Assembly (NCBI GenBank): GCA_030770535.1
Contig: JASVEC010000006.1
Location: 372,001 to 436,000 of the forward strand
Direction: 5' to 3'
DNA: 64,000 nucleotides
Source of the DNA: Batkoa obscura
Taxonomy: Eukaryota > Entomophthoromycota > Entomophthoromycetes > Entomophthorales > Batkoaceae
The first letter of the stretch is position 1. Each line of letters opens with the position of its first letter. A program made the translations under genes and the position numbers. A model generated the notes under the pieces. It did not search any database and was not told the origin of the DNA. It worked only from the letters and a program-made list of their open reading frames with translations. Below, piece after piece: positions 1 to 12,032 of the stretch.

Positions 1-1
1 T

Positions 2-295
2 GAAGGTAAAAAGATTGTAATCAACGATTCTGTCACTATATTGCCATATGGTGAAAATGCTTTCATCATCAAAACTTCTAGCCAAAGCTATACTTTCTCT
101 GCCCGTACCGCTGAAGATGCCGAGAAATGGATCAAAGCACTTTCTAAGTTTGGAAAACAAGCTGATGTCGAAGTTGTTCCAGAAATCCAACCTGAGGTAG
201 TTGCTGCAGTAACTGCTGAAGAAGAAGCACCAATTACGATTGTTACTGAAGAAGTTGCTACTACCGAAGAACCCAAAGTCACTACTGAAGCCTAA
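2..295 (+). CDS. PH-domain protein, C-terminal end only (cut by window edge)
   Basis: The frame is open from the left edge to a TAA at 293-295, so only the last 97 residues are visible. The stretch EGKKIVINDSVTILPYGENA through SYTFSARTAEDAEKWIKAL reads as the last strands and the C-terminal helix of a PH domain, with the invariant helix Trp in EKWIKAL. It aligns with the C-terminal PH domain of the minus-strand gene at 3621-6146 (EGKKIILDKD.., ..AEERDLWVKAIQD), so the two are paralogues. A short acidic, Val/Thr-rich tail follows. PH domains usually bind phosphoinositides or partner proteins at membranes; no ligand can be read here. The true start lies outside the window. Confidence 0.75.
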   Translation, partial: EGKKIVINDSVTILPYGENAFIIKTSSQSYTFSARTAEDAEKWIKALSKFGKQADVEVVPEIQPEVVAAVTAEEEAPITIVTEEVATTEEPKVTTEA

Positions 296-1326
296 GTTTA
301 GTTTGTTAATTCGATCAACCAGTTGATGTTTGGTTTTTAATTCATATCATTTTGATATTTTATTCTTATTTACCTCTTAATATTATATTCATCATTTTAA
401 TAAAGCTAATTACAATTTATATTATTTTTTTGAAATGAGTTATCTATAATTTTTTATAGCTAATCAAAGTTTGAGAGTTAGTTTAATTTAAGATTTTTCG
501 AAATTCTTTCAACAATATGGGGGTGTCTTTTTTGACTTCATTATTTTTTCTATCTTTTAAGCGCTATTTGAGCGGAAAGATTGTTAGTAAAATTCTTAAA
601 CACAAAAATACATCCCCATATGTAAGTTTCAGTTATGAACTTTGATTGAAACTTATATGGTATTTCAAAGTTAAATTTATTAATACTTTTAAGATAAAAT
701 ATTTAAAAATTAATAACTTTGAAATTTTATAATAGTTTTAAAACATTATTAATTAACTTTTTGAAGTAAAATTTATTTTTTAATTTAAACACAATAACTT
801 TTAATTAAAATGACATTAGCAGATCATTTTAACTAAATATAATATAGTGTATTCTAATATTAAGAAGCTATAATTGTAATTCTAAAGCTATAACATGTTA
901 ATTAATACCAATCTTTATAATATAGAAATAATAGTAAAGAATAACCTTGAACAATCTATTAAATGGCCGTAATATTTATTATATGAAATTTATAAAAGAA
1001 GCTAAATAAAAAGGGAAATAGTAAAAGTATGATGAGATCTTAATAAGAACCACATGCGCTTTATTTCAAGCTGACAATTACCAAATTAACTTAAACCGAG
1101 CTTGAAAATAGGCATATTAAGAGAAATGGTTGCCAGTATTCTTAGAAAGCTGTTCATATTAAAAATAAGAACACAATTTCTATTAAATAATTGTTTCGAC
1201 AAATAATATTCATTGATTTCGAAAAATTGTACTTTTAGCTTAAATAACTTGTTTTTCAAATTGATAACCAAAAGGCACTAAATTTTACCTTTGTTTTTTC
1301 ACTTAATAAACTTAATTTACTTTATT
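296..1326. other. Intergenic, AT-rich, with one small inverted-repeat element
   Basis: No credible coding sequence. It holds the ATATGGGG element at 515-621; the rest is unstructured AT-rich DNA leading to the start of the next PH-domain gene. Confidence 0.7.
515..621 (-). mobile_element. ATATGGGG MITE-like element, copy 1
   Basis: About 107 bp with inverted ends ATATGGGGGTGT and ATGTATTTTT-type/CCCCATAT. The interior carries the family core (reverse of CCGCTCAAATAGCGCTTAAA). The orientation sign used for all copies is arbitrary: plus means the core reads CCGCTCAAATAGCGC on the given strand. No coding capacity. Confidence 0.8.
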
Positions 1327-3352
1327 ATGGCTCTTACTAGCAATAAAGTAGTACCTTTAATTAATACAGAAAAGTCTGATATTTCCAATAATATTAGCCT
1401 TGAAGCTGCTAAAACTGCTGTTGTCCTTGATTCTGCTTTAGAAAAAAGATCTCCAGAAGTACCAGAGAAAGATGTAACTGAAGCGCCAGTCCTTCCAGTA
1501 AAGGATGACCTTAATATTTCAGCGAACCCAAATAGAACAAAAAGTGTAAACATGGCTTCAACTCAGAAGATACTGAAATCTAAAGATGGTGCTATCTCTA
1601 AACGTGGTGGATTCCCTCTTTACTTGTGGCATAAACGTTCTATTTCTCTCAGGGCAAGCAACAACCCATATTCTCTATATGACCTTCGTACATTTTATAA
1701 CAGTAAGGTTGTTAATATCCAAGGTTCTAAAGCTGCGTTTGAAAAATCAAACGCTCAATTATTTAATACCATTGCAACCGCTACTGTTGATCCTTCTAGA
1801 GTTATTTCTTATTTCAAACCTGAAGATAATAGCACTCCTCGTAACTTGATTGATGTTAAAGATATTGTATCCATTGAACCAAAGTATAATATTAAGAAAG
1901 AAGCTTTTAGTATTATTACCAAGGATAAGAATGAGTTAATCTTTAGTACTAGATCCTTAGAAGAATCTAAGTCTTGGATTAATGAAATAAAAGAAAGGAT
2001 GTCATATAAGCCTGTTGACCTATCCAAAAATGAGACATACAAAGCTAATTATCAACATTTAGGTAATTTATATACAATTAAACATTTGATAGCTAAAATT
2101 TGTTTTTAGTTGGAAGAAAGGGATTCCAAAACCCGGTAGCAGTTAAAAAGGAAGCTAGCCCAGTACCAAAGATAGAAGTCGAAGCTATCAAAAACACCAA
2201 AATTGAAGTATTAAGTGACGATAAAAATAACTTAGTAGATAGTGATGAACAACCTAGCGTTCCAAGAAAATCGTTCTCACATGAGGTAATGGCCACTTTA
2301 AATTCAAAGCTTGGGAAGGAGGAGCCCAAAAGAGTACCAATTTCAATTGATGCTGAGCCTCAATCTAACCCTGCTAGTGCTAATTCTACTCAAATCGGAA
2401 CTGGGACAGATCTTAATTTCCAAACAGCCCTTTCTCAACCAGAAGCTGTTGGCTCTACTAACTTAACTAATACAGAGATTTTATTAGATGAACAGGCTCC
2501 CATTCAGCCTACGGTTTTTGAAAATGAAGTAGAAACTAAGCAGATTGAGCAACAAGCTCCCAAACCTATTGAAGTAGAGGAAATTAAACCAGGCGTTGAT
2601 AATCATGCTGAGATTCCGGCTGAGCCTTTAGCCTTGAAAAATGACTCTAATAAGGTTGCTTCAGAACACCAAGAGGCTCCTATTTCTTCATTAAATGCTG
2701 AAAATGAGATTGGTTATAAAGGTAAATAATTATATATATTTATATACAGTTAATTAAAAATATAGAATCCGAAGTTAAGAAAGAACAGTTAATTGAGCCA
2801 CCATTAAAAAATGAACATATCGTAGAAACTATCAACAAAGCTATCAGTGATGTACAAGGAGATGAACAACTTAAGAACGACTCGGATTCTACAACATTAC
2901 CTAAAACCCCTGAGTCAAAAGATTTAGCGATTGTTGAAACCAATACTATCCCTATCAACGAGTTAGCTAAAACTGAAGAAATTGAACCTATTCAAGATTC
3001 TATAAAAGAAGTTAGCAGCAACACTGAAGCTATTAAAGAGGAAGTTGTAAGTTCAAATCCAGGCGTTGATTCTCAGAAATTATCTGAACCTTTAGTGGAA
3101 AAGGAGGTCGTTGGCGATTTAAAAGCTAGTGAATATGCTCCAGAGGTCCCAAAGAAGGAAGATGAGGTTCCAGTAGTTCCAGTAAAAGAAGAAAAGGCTC
3201 CAGAAGTACCTAAGAAGGAAATTAATAACATTAAGGCATTAAAAAATCATGAGAATTTAGAAGTAAAGAAATCACTACCAAACTTAAAGGATGGTAAAGG
3301 TTCGGTAAGTTCTAGCAAGAGCAAGAAGAAAAAGAAGGGAAAGAAACATTAA
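1327..3352 (+). CDS. PH-domain protein with acidic low-complexity body and polybasic tail (3 exons)
   Basis: Exons 1327-2062, 2110-2721 and 2766-3352 join in frame (1935 nt, 644 aa). Both introns are GT..AG and 44-47 nt long. The start is the first ATG (MALTSNK); the frame upstream of it has no ATG. Residues about 87-225 form a PH-like domain with a long insertion, beginning ISKRGGFPLYLWHKR and ending in the helix LEESKSWINEIKERM. It aligns well with the N-terminal domain of the gene at 3621-6146, and the first intron interrupts both genes at the same codon (YxHL/V). The rest is Glu/Pro/Val-rich with PEVPKKE repeats and ends in KKKKKGKKH. Unlike the paralogue it has no C-terminal PH domain; the lysine tail could replace its membrane contact (inference). 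Function unknown; a membrane-associated scaffold is plausible. Confidence 0.8.
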
Positions 3353-3620
3353 TATTGAATGCGGGCATTTCCTAATTTAGTAAATTACTACTTAATATTA
3401 AATTTTACCTTAATATCACAACTTAATTCTTCAATTAATATAATAAAAGCCCCCTCCTTAATTTTAAGTATTTAGTTGCTTTAGCTTTAAGTAATTTAAT
3501 ATTTTTAAAGTTCACTTTTAATAAAATATTTTCGCATTTTTGGTGCCAAAAATTAAAAATCATGTTCATATAATTTATGGTTTATTTAGATAGAATACAA
3601 TTGATAAAAACCGAAAATGT

Positions 3621-6146
3621 TTAATTAACTACAGCGATCTCCTCTACCCCTTCATTTAATACTTCTACGGCCTTCTCTAGCCCTTCGACTTCTTGCTTAC
3701 TTTCAATCACATCTTGGATAGCTTTTACCCAAAGATCCCTTTCTTCAGCAAGTTTAGTCAAGAAGGTATAAGCTTGCCCTTGAGATTTAATATTGAATGA
3801 AAGTTCATCCACAGCATCAATTTGAGAATCCTTATCAAGGATAATTTTTTTACCTTCAGATACTACTGCACCCGAACGATAGTATATGAATTCTCCTTCT
3901 TTATTTAAGATAGCAAAGCGTTGATTGTTAGAATGAAGTAAATAGGATTGCTTAGTAATATACCCAGATCTTATTGCTTCTTTACTTAACTCTTGATAAT
4001 GCTCATTTAACTCTTCTTCTTCTTCAATAGCAGCTGGGTAAGCTGGAACGACAGCAGAATAAGCAAGCTCTCCAATACGAGATATCAAAGAAGGTTGACG
4101 AGCTGGACCAGATGGAGCCTCTTCAGTGTTTTGAGGTTCTTTCTCAGCTTCAACTTCAGCCACAGCCTCAGGCTCTTCAGAAATTACTTCAGCTTCGACT
4201 GGAGCTTCAGTATTTTCTACATCGAGTACTGGTGCCTCATCATTATTTCCTTCTTCTACATTTTCCTCGGCAGGTAAAATGAGCTCTTCTTGAGGCTTAG
4301 GAGAAGTTGGTGAACCAAATAAGGATTTACGCTTTCCTGATAAAACTCTAACGATAAATGGACGTTTATCTGTTTCAGGTTCTTCAGGTTCAGAAGTTAC
4401 TTCAGTAGGTTCAGCTACTTCCTCTTTGGTTGCCTCTTCCAATGGAGCTTCAACTGGTTCTTCAACTTTTGGTGAAATGGGCCCCATAGTAGACTTGCGT
4501 CTCCCAGATAAAATTCTTCTGATAAGATTAGGTTCTTCTTTTGGTTCTTCTTTTGGCTCTTCTCTTACTTCAGAAGTTTCGGGCTCTTCAGTTTCTACAA
4601 GTGCTTCGGCTTCAGCTTCAGCTTCAACTTCAACTTCAGGCTCAGATTCTTTGCTTACAGGAGCAGGCTCAATGGTTGATTTACGCTTTCCTGATAAAAG
4701 TCTAACCAAGAAAGGACGTGCTTCTGGTTCTTCAACTTGAACTTCTTCAGTAGTTTCTTCAACAGCTGCTTCGGCAAGTTGTTCTTGTTCAACTTCTAAT
4801 TCAGCTTCAATAGGAGCTGCTTCAATAGGAGCTACTTCAACAGGAGCTACCTCGATTCTTGATTTACGCTTCCCAGAGAGAATTCTTTCTAAAAATGGGC
4901 GTTTATCCTCTTCATCTTTAGTTTCTGGAATTACAGGTTCAGGTACATCTGGCTGAGTCTCACCTTCAACGAGCGCATCTGCTTGTGCTTCAACTTCAAC
5001 TGGGGCTTCTGGTGTTATAGGGGTATTTGGAGTCTCAATTTTAGATTTGCGGTTTCCAGATAAAAGTCTAACTAAGAAAGGACGTGTTTCTTCATTAGCA
5101 GGCTCTGGTTGAGATTCTGGCTCTGGCTGTGAAACAACTTCTTCTGCCTGTTCTTGAACTTCTACTTCATTTCCAGGAGAGGGTTCTTCTGGATTGTCAG
5201 CTTGTGCTTCCTCATCAGCTTTAGCTGTGGCTTCTTTATTCTCGTCTTTTCCGAACATAGCTAAAATACCGGTTTGAATTCCAAGAAGAGAAAATGCCTG
5301 AGACTTAGGTCTAGAAGACTCTTCTTCAGCTGTTTCAGGCTGTGCCTCATGTTGGTCCTCTGCTTCAGGGGCTTCAGCTTCTTTAGCCTCTTCAATCTCT
5401 TTGGCCTTTTCGATGTTCTCAACCGTATCAGATGTAGCTTCAGCTGAAAGTACTTCGTCAGAAACAAACTCTGCTTCAGAAGCAGAAAAAATTTCTTCTT
5501 CATTTTGATTGCTAGCTGGAGGAAAGAAACCTTTACGATTGACTAAATAAAGTTAAATATAATTGTATGAACGTATAAATAATAGTTTACCTAAATGGTC
5601 ATATGAAAATTTAAAGGCTTCGGTATCACCATAATCAAACATTTCACTGCTTAATCTGTTTTGTATCGAAGTAATCCATAAATCAGTTTCATCTTTACTT
5701 GGAGTAGAAAAGACATAATCCCGATTGTTAGAATGGATGATGAAAGCGTTAGATTTTATACGAGGTGCTCTTTCGACTGATTTAACATGCTTTAGATTAA
5801 TTAAGCCTTGGGGTAAATCCTTTGCATTCACTTTATAATATGCTAAAATGGCGTTAGTATTGACAGTGGCGGTAGCTAAAGTTTCAAACAGGTCTTTATT
5901 AGCCTTTTCAAATTCAGCGCGATTAGACTGGGATTTCTTTACATTTTTCTTATATACAGTTCTTAGTTGATAGAGAGAAAACCCTTGATGAGAGCTGGGG
6001 AAAGCTAAATAGCGTTTTTGCCATAATCTCAATGGGAAAGGACCTCTTTTGGATATGATACCTTCCTCGATCAAAGTAGGTTCAGGAATGTCCTCGATAG
6101 AAGCTTGGTTATGTGGTTCATTTGAAGTATCATTATTTGATGACAT
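3621..6146 (-). CDS. Double-PH-domain protein with five RPFLxRxLSGKRKS motifs (2 exons)
   Basis: Exons 6146-5591 and 5542-3621 join in frame through a 48-nt intron (825 aa). Start MSSNNDTSN is the first ATG after an ATG-poor leader. Residues about 30-170 are a PH-like domain with an insertion (ISKRGPFPLRLWQKRY .. DETDLWITSIQNRL). Residues about 705-800 are a second PH domain (IRSGYITKQSYLLHSNNQRF .. ERDLWVKAIQD). Between them lies a strongly acidic Glu/Pro/Ala region holding five basic-amphipathic motifs, RPFLVRLLSGNRKS and close variants, starting near residues 339, 400, 461, 524 and 579, which gives a period of about 61 residues. Each ends in KRKS or RRKS, a possible kinase site. PH domains suggest membrane association. 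The motif array looks like docking or lipid-contact repeats (inference). I do not recognise a named family. Confidence 0.85.
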
Positions 6147-9100
6147 TGTATTTTTAGCTATAAATAAGAAAATAAACAAAAATTCTAAGGTTTAAAAAAG
6201 TTCACGATATTGATAAAAGCTCAACTTTATAGTGATCCCAATATAAACTCCGGGGATAACAATTATGGTTGCTGAAAAGGAGGTGTATAAATGGCGAATT
6301 TAATAAAATGGGTTAGAAGTTTCCATTTTGAGATAGTAAATTAAGGCAAGTTACTAGGAATATTATTTTGTTAACCCTTTTTAATTGTCCATTTTATGAT
6401 ATCTATTCTATTCACATTCTTTTTTGTTAGTTATTTCAGTTGAAAGGAGTTTTTTTTTCAACGGTCATTACCTTAATTTTTATTCCTGCTTTTTTTTCCG
6501 GTAAGCTTAATTCTGAGCCACTTTTAAGGGTTATTTGTTAAAATTCGATTACTTTTATTACAAAAAAGTAATTAAAGTGAACTTTACATTAAAATACTAG
6601 CTTTGGTATAAGCCTTTGTAATTAGGCACTAGTTTACTTGGATCACTTTGTTATGCTATTCTTTGTTTTATAACGCTACCAAGCTATATTTTGAAGGCCT
6701 ATGTTTTCATTACGGTTAGTAATGAAATCTTCTGAAGCAAAATATACAATTAAGCGGTTACATTTTGTTATATTAAGCTATAAAAAGCATCTTATGCCTA
6801 CAATCATCCCAAAGCGTGATGTCATTTAGGCATAAATGTTCAAGTCATTCATCAATATTTAAATACATTTGTCATCCGTAAATATTTGGTTGTATGATTT
6901 GGTAAACAGCTGTAAAAAATAAAATCTGATTTTTTAACTTAATTTTTTAAATTTAAAGCCAAAGTTCAATTTAGCATTTAAATGTTTGCAATTGCAATAA
7001 AATACTTTAAAAAATAAACAATTCAAAACTTCAAAGTATAATGCTGAATTATTGTGATTATGTAAGTATATTAAATATTTTCTATTTCGCAAACATTCTT
7101 TTATTATACTGTATTCCATTTAAAAAAGGGTTAACCAATTGTTTTTTATACTATAAGATTGTTTACTTTTATGTTATAGCTAATGTTTTGAATACAAACT
7201 AATGCTATAGTTAAACAAAAAGAAAATAGTATATAAAAGCTAAATAAAGACATATATAAGATTTGTTTTTTTATATAATTTACTATTAATCAATACCCTA
7301 TATTAGTTTATAGATGATTGTTATTGCTTGATAAATATACACAAAGTGCTGTAATTTTTAAAGCTCAATATCTATACCTCTTATTATAGTTATTCAAAAT
7401 TTAAATGCTTATATTAAATAAATACGAAAAATTAAGGGTTGATTATTAAAACTTTGTAACTCAATAATGAATTACAATAATTATCAAATATTTTCAATTT
7501 GAAAGCGATTATATATTCGAATGGTAGTAATGTAGACTGATGAAACACATGTTATTTTAATTTACTAATAGTATGGCGCTCCATACTTAACTTGCTTTTA
7601 ATTATGTACTATACAAAATTTAATAAAGAATGGTATTGCTTTATATTTTGTGATTTAGTAGCCCTAGATAGCCTTTCATTATTGATATTCTTAGTTGCCC
7701 CATTATCAATAGTTTCTCAAATCATATGATGCCAAGGAAAAATTTCCCAAGTTCAATTTAACACCAAGGTTGAAGAAGGCAATACTAAAATAAATTATTA
7801 TAACTAAGTTATTTTGATATCTTCTAATATTGAAGCTCTAAATCAAAGTTGCTAAAAGCGAATTAAATTAAGACTAAAGAAAAAATGCTAATTACATTTA
7901 CTTCTATTTGAAATTCTGGAACATATTATAATACAAATGGCAAATATTGAAATATAGTTTAGAATAAAAATTTATTTTAAGTAAGATCGTGTTTAGAATA
8001 AGTTTCTCTTAAAACTAGATTTTAAGAGCGGCATTGATACCTGTAAGGGTAATAAACAAATGATAAGTTACCCAGCAGCCATAATCTGAACAAAGAATTC
8101 TGTTTAAGAATTTAAGTAGTTTTAATGACTTTTCCTAATAACTAATACCTATACTCTTTTATCATTAAGGTCTTCCATTTTCTAAGACAATATCTAAAGA
8201 TATTATATAGGCGTGCCTCTAATGTATTGTACAAAAGCGTAGTCAGGTAATCAGTAATAAAATTCCTTTTTCAAAAACCAATATAAATATGCGATAGTTA
8301 ATGTAAAGTTTTTGTAACGCTTTAACCCAAATAAAAAACACCCAGATATTTAGCTAATTATTATGGTTATATAGCTATAGTTTTTTAAAAAAGCACTAAA
8401 CTTGTACTCTTTATATTGATTTTGAAACAATTCGCTGCCATATTTGGTATATTACCTATTATCTATATTTAGATGCGAAAACAATTTCTACTAGGATTCT
8501 TAATTAAAATAAGTTTTGGACATAATGTTCTATAAGATATTTCAAAAATATATTTAATTAAAAAAGATATCTATTTGATAAAAGAGAGCTCAGTTCAAAT
8601 TCAATCGAAAGCAAAAAATTAACCCTTTCTTAAAGCTATATCAAATAGCAATATGATACTAAAAGTTGGATAAAAAGCGGCATTTATCAACTTCACTACT
8701 TTGTTGATTTAATACAGAAACCAATTTTTAAATCAAGAGAATGACCGCCAATAATGTATTACAGCTTTTAGGGAATAAACATTTCATTTTAATAAAACTA
8801 TTCAAATACCGTGTATACGTTCGGTTTATGCCCATTAAATATCCTCTAAAAATAAATTGTTACCATGACTGCTTTAATAAAAAGTTCAAAAAAATCCCAC
8901 AGTCATCTCATTGATTTATATTTACTAATGTTTAGTTTTTGAGCTTACAACTCGCTATTATCAGTTGATGTTCATGATATAATCCAAGCTGATATCAAAA
9001 TTCCAGACCAGATGCCTTAGCTATGTATTTGGTTTAATATAAATACATACAGTTTTTTTATATAAAAAAGATTGACCTATAACGAATTGACCTTTTCTAA

Positions 9101-9317
9101 TAACCTTGGTAGAGTTGGAGACTCATGAGAGGTTCATTTACCCATAAAGTTTAAAGAAAACGAGTTTAACTTTATATTCTTTTTAACCAAAATGATTTAC
9201 TTTCAAATATGGAGTTTTATCATTAAATCTTATAAACAAAAGAATATGTTTAAGCGAAAACTAGCGGAAAATGGACTAGAACATTAAATAACCGAAAAAA
9301 ACAGTTAGAGTGAAATC
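6147..9317. other. 3.2-kb AT-rich intergenic region
   Basis: Both strands are full of stops. I see no coding exon, RNA gene or copy of the ATATGGGG element. There are only homopolymer runs and weak AT repeats. Confidence 0.6.
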
Positions 9318-9325
9318 TATATAAA
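9318..9325 (+). promoter_or_regulatory. TATA box of lipase 1
   Basis: TATATAAA lies 47 nt before the ATG of the lipase, matching the short TATA-to-ATG distance seen before other secreted-protein genes here. Confidence 0.55.
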
Positions 9326-9371
9326 TCAACCAAATAAATAAAATCAAGAAATAGAAATAACTTTTATTTAA

Positions 9372-10358
9372 ATGCTTCAATTTGTCATCGTTACATTATT
9401 ATTAGCCCAAAGCTTGATCAGTCAAACTACAATCCAAGGCAATAATGATGAGCGCTTACCTAATGCTACCAATGATCCTAACTTGGCCATTTTTATTGAA
9501 GGATTAAAGATAGTTAAATACACCTATCTAGATAAAAAACCAACCAACTTTCGTGGTTTTACAGGCTCAAATTTAAAGTCTAGTACTCTAGGAGAAGCTC
9601 AAAGAGTTTCTAGTTTCGCTGGTGCGGCTTATTGCTCTAATCCTACATTAACAAGCTGGAAATGCACACATTGTAAAAAAGCAGGTGGTGGCATTCAAGT
9701 TAAACATTTATTTGAAGACTTTTTTACAGGAGGTAGAGGCTTCTTAGCTTTAGATCAAGTTAAAAAGCAAATTATTGTATCATTTAGAGGCAGTTACAAT
9801 ATACAAAATTGGGTTGGTAATGCTAGGTTCTTGCAATCACAATATTCAGTTGAAAACGGTGGTACTGATATTTATATACACACTGGATTTAAAGATGGAA
9901 TAAATGCTTTATTACCAAAATTCAAAAATGAGTTTGATACTTTATTAAAAGAGTATGGTGATTTCAAAATCATTGTTACAGGTCATTCTTTAGGTGGTGC
10001 TATGGCTACTTTAGCTTCAATCGAACTCAAAAAAGCTTTTGGCTTAAGTTGGGATAGAATCGAATTATTTACTTTTGGTGAGCCAAGAGTAGGAAACCTT
10101 GCTTTTGCTGAATGGTTTAATTCTCAGACATTAACCGTATCTCGTGTTGTCAATGATAGAGATATCGTACCACATGTACCTCCTCGTAACTTTGGGTATT
10201 CTCAACATCATAATGAGATATTTTTGAACGATGGTACTACAACTATTTGTAAAACTAATACTTTGGAAGATCCTAATTGTTCTGTATCTAATGAACCTTT
10301 CCTAAACATTTCCGACCACTTACTTTACTATGGTGGTATATTTGGAGGATTATGTTAA
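9372..10358 (+). CDS. Secreted class-3 triacylglycerol lipase, copy 1
   Basis: 328 aa, intronless. The signal peptide is MLQFVIVTLLLAQSLISQ. The fold is the Rhizomucor miehei/Rhizopus type (lipase class 3, alpha/beta hydrolase). The nucleophile elbow GHSLGGA gives Ser206; Asp264 lies in NDRDIVPHVPPR and His316 in SDHLLYYGG. The oxyanion motif SFRGSxNIQNW matches RGSSSIRNW of the Rhizomucor enzyme, and the Cys pattern AAYC..WKCTHC is also shared. It should hydrolyse acylglycerols or similar esters outside the cell. It has a close duplicate at 12033-13019 with an almost identical core. A TATA box lies 47 nt upstream. Confidence 0.95.
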   Translation: MLQFVIVTLLLAQSLISQTTIQGNNDERLPNATNDPNLAIFIEGLKIVKYTYLDKKPTNFRGFTGSNLKSSTLGEAQRVSSFAGAAYCSNPTLTSWKCTHCKKAGGGIQVKHLFEDFFTGGRGFLALDQVKKQIIVSFRGSYNIQNWVGNARFLQSQYSVENGGTDIYIHTGFKDGINALLPKFKNEFDTLLKEYGDFKIIVTGHSLGGAMATLASIELKKAFGLSWDRIELFTFGEPRVGNLAFAEWFNSQTLTVSRVVNDRDIVPHVPPRNFGYSQHHNEIFLNDGTTTICKTNTLEDPNCSVSNEPFLNISDHLLYYGGIFGGLC

Positions 10359-10915
10359 TTTATACTAACTTGAACCAAAAACATTACACATTTTTATTTA
10401 TAACTTCATGAGCTTAGATTTGACTTATAAGATTACACGTTACGGATACTTGTTTTTAGCATAAATAAAGTTTATTTGACTATAATTGTATTTTTGTTTC
10501 AAGCATAGATTTTTAAATTTCTATAAAAAATAATTGATCGAAAAACAGTTCATTCTTATTACATACATTACTAGTATTTTTTAAAATGCTAATTTTATTA
10601 AGCTTTAATATTAAACATTAAACTCAAAGTTATTGTTATATTCAAGAAGGTACAAATTAATTTTTAAATTATTATCTGATTAAAATAAATATTTGCTTCA
10701 ATAAGTTATAAATTTTTAAAAAATTAACTAAAGTTTTAAAAGCTTTTATTATAGTTTTTTCTATAGCTTATAAAATATAGTTTTTTCATATTTAATTAGT
10801 CTCGTCTATCATTACATTTTATTATTTAACTTCAAAACATCCAAATGTTACCAACATTAAAATATTTTAATAAATTATAGTTTTTCCAAAGTTCTATTTT
10901 ATAAAATGTAAATTT

Positions 10916-11020
10916 ATATGGGGATGTATTTCTTGTTTAAGAATTTTACTAACAGTCTTTCTACTCAAATAGCGCTTAAAAAATGGAAAAAGTGATGAAA
11001 CCAAAAAAACATCCCCATAT
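10916..11020 (+). mobile_element. ATATGGGG MITE-like element, copy 2
   Basis: Near-complete, 105 bp, with both ATATGGGG/CCCCATAT ends and the core. Confidence 0.8.
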
Positions 11021-11084
11021 CTTCATTGAACATAAACCTTTATTTTAAAAGCAAGTTTAAGTGAATTTTATTAAAAATAATACC

Positions 11085-11190
11085 AAATGGAAGTGTTTTT
11101 TTATTTCATCACTTTTTCCGTTTTCAAGCGTTATTTGAGTAGAATAATTGTTACTAAGGTTCTTAAACAAAAAAAGACATCCCCAAATAT
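11085..11190 (-). mobile_element. ATATGGGG MITE-like element, copy 3 (worn)
   Basis: Worn copy with decayed ends (AAATGGAAGTG and CCCCAAATAT) and a recognisable core, AAGCGTTATTTGAG. Confidence 0.7.
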
Positions 11191-11245
11191 TCTCAAGAGC
11201 TATATTTAAAAATAGCAATTTCATATCAAAGAATTATCAGAAGCT

Positions 11246-11352
11246 ATATGGGGGTGTTTTTTTTGGTTTCATTATTTTTTCCATTTTTTAAGCGCTATTT
11301 GAGCGGAAAGATTGTTAGTAAAATTCTTAAATACAAAAATACATCCCCATAT
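11246..11352 (-). mobile_element. ATATGGGG MITE-like element, copy 4
   Basis: Complete, 107 bp, almost identical to copy 1, with intact ends. Confidence 0.8.
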
Positions 11353-11983
11353 ATACTTAAAACCTTATTTTTATACATTTTTTAATTTATTACATAATAA
11401 AATATTAATAAACCAAGTTATTTAGGAGTAAATTTCATTAATTGATTAATTAATACAACAACCTTATGGTCCTATAAGTCCAATATAAACTCCATTGTTA
11501 ATTTACACAAAAACCTAATATTATATTGTATTTTTATATAGAGCTGTTTCATTTTACTAAACTATTCAAATATTACATGTACGCCTAGATTATGGTATTA
11601 CATCCTAAAAATAAATCGTTACTATGCCAACTTTAATTAAAAAAATTACATAGCTGTCCTAATTCATTTTGACCTTGAGTCCTCAGCCTTTATTAAAGCT
11701 TGACATTAATAAACAATGTTCACGCTATGCTTCAAAATGATGTTTAAATTTAATACCAGTTACCTTGTTTGTATTATTAACTTAACACGCGTGTATATAA
11801 TACACATCTAGATGTCAGCTCTACTTATTACTATTCTTTTGTTGAAACGGTTCACTCAAATATAGAAATTTCATTAAATTTTCTGAATAAATTAGTTAAA
11901 AAGGAACAGATGTCAGCACTAAATTTAGTAGGAAATATATTTGAATACAAAGAACAAAGAAAGAACAGCTACAACAAGATTAA

Positions 11984-11990
11984 TATAAAT
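11984..11990 (+). promoter_or_regulatory. TATA-like box of lipase 2
   Basis: TATAAAT lies 49 nt before the ATG, at the spacing of the lipase 1 box, although the surrounding DNA has diverged. Confidence 0.4.
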
Positions 11991-12032
11991 TAATTCAATA
12001 AACAAAAAATAAAGTTAAAAAACTTCTTCTAA

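Larger units (their letters stand above)
10359..12032. other. Intergenic between lipases 1 and 2, with three small elements
   Basis: Holds ATATGGGG elements at 10916-11020, 11085-11190 and 11246-11352. The stretch 11560-11650 is a diverged relative of 8790-8880 upstream of lipase 1 (both carry CTATTCAAATA followed by CCTCTAAAAATAAATTGTTAC-like text), so the duplication included upstream DNA. No genes. Confidence 0.65.

Noticed and set aside
6934-7119. 61-codon minus-strand frame in the 3-kb intergenic region
   Set aside because: No signal, domain or codon bias; of the length expected by chance, with composition like the surrounding DNA.
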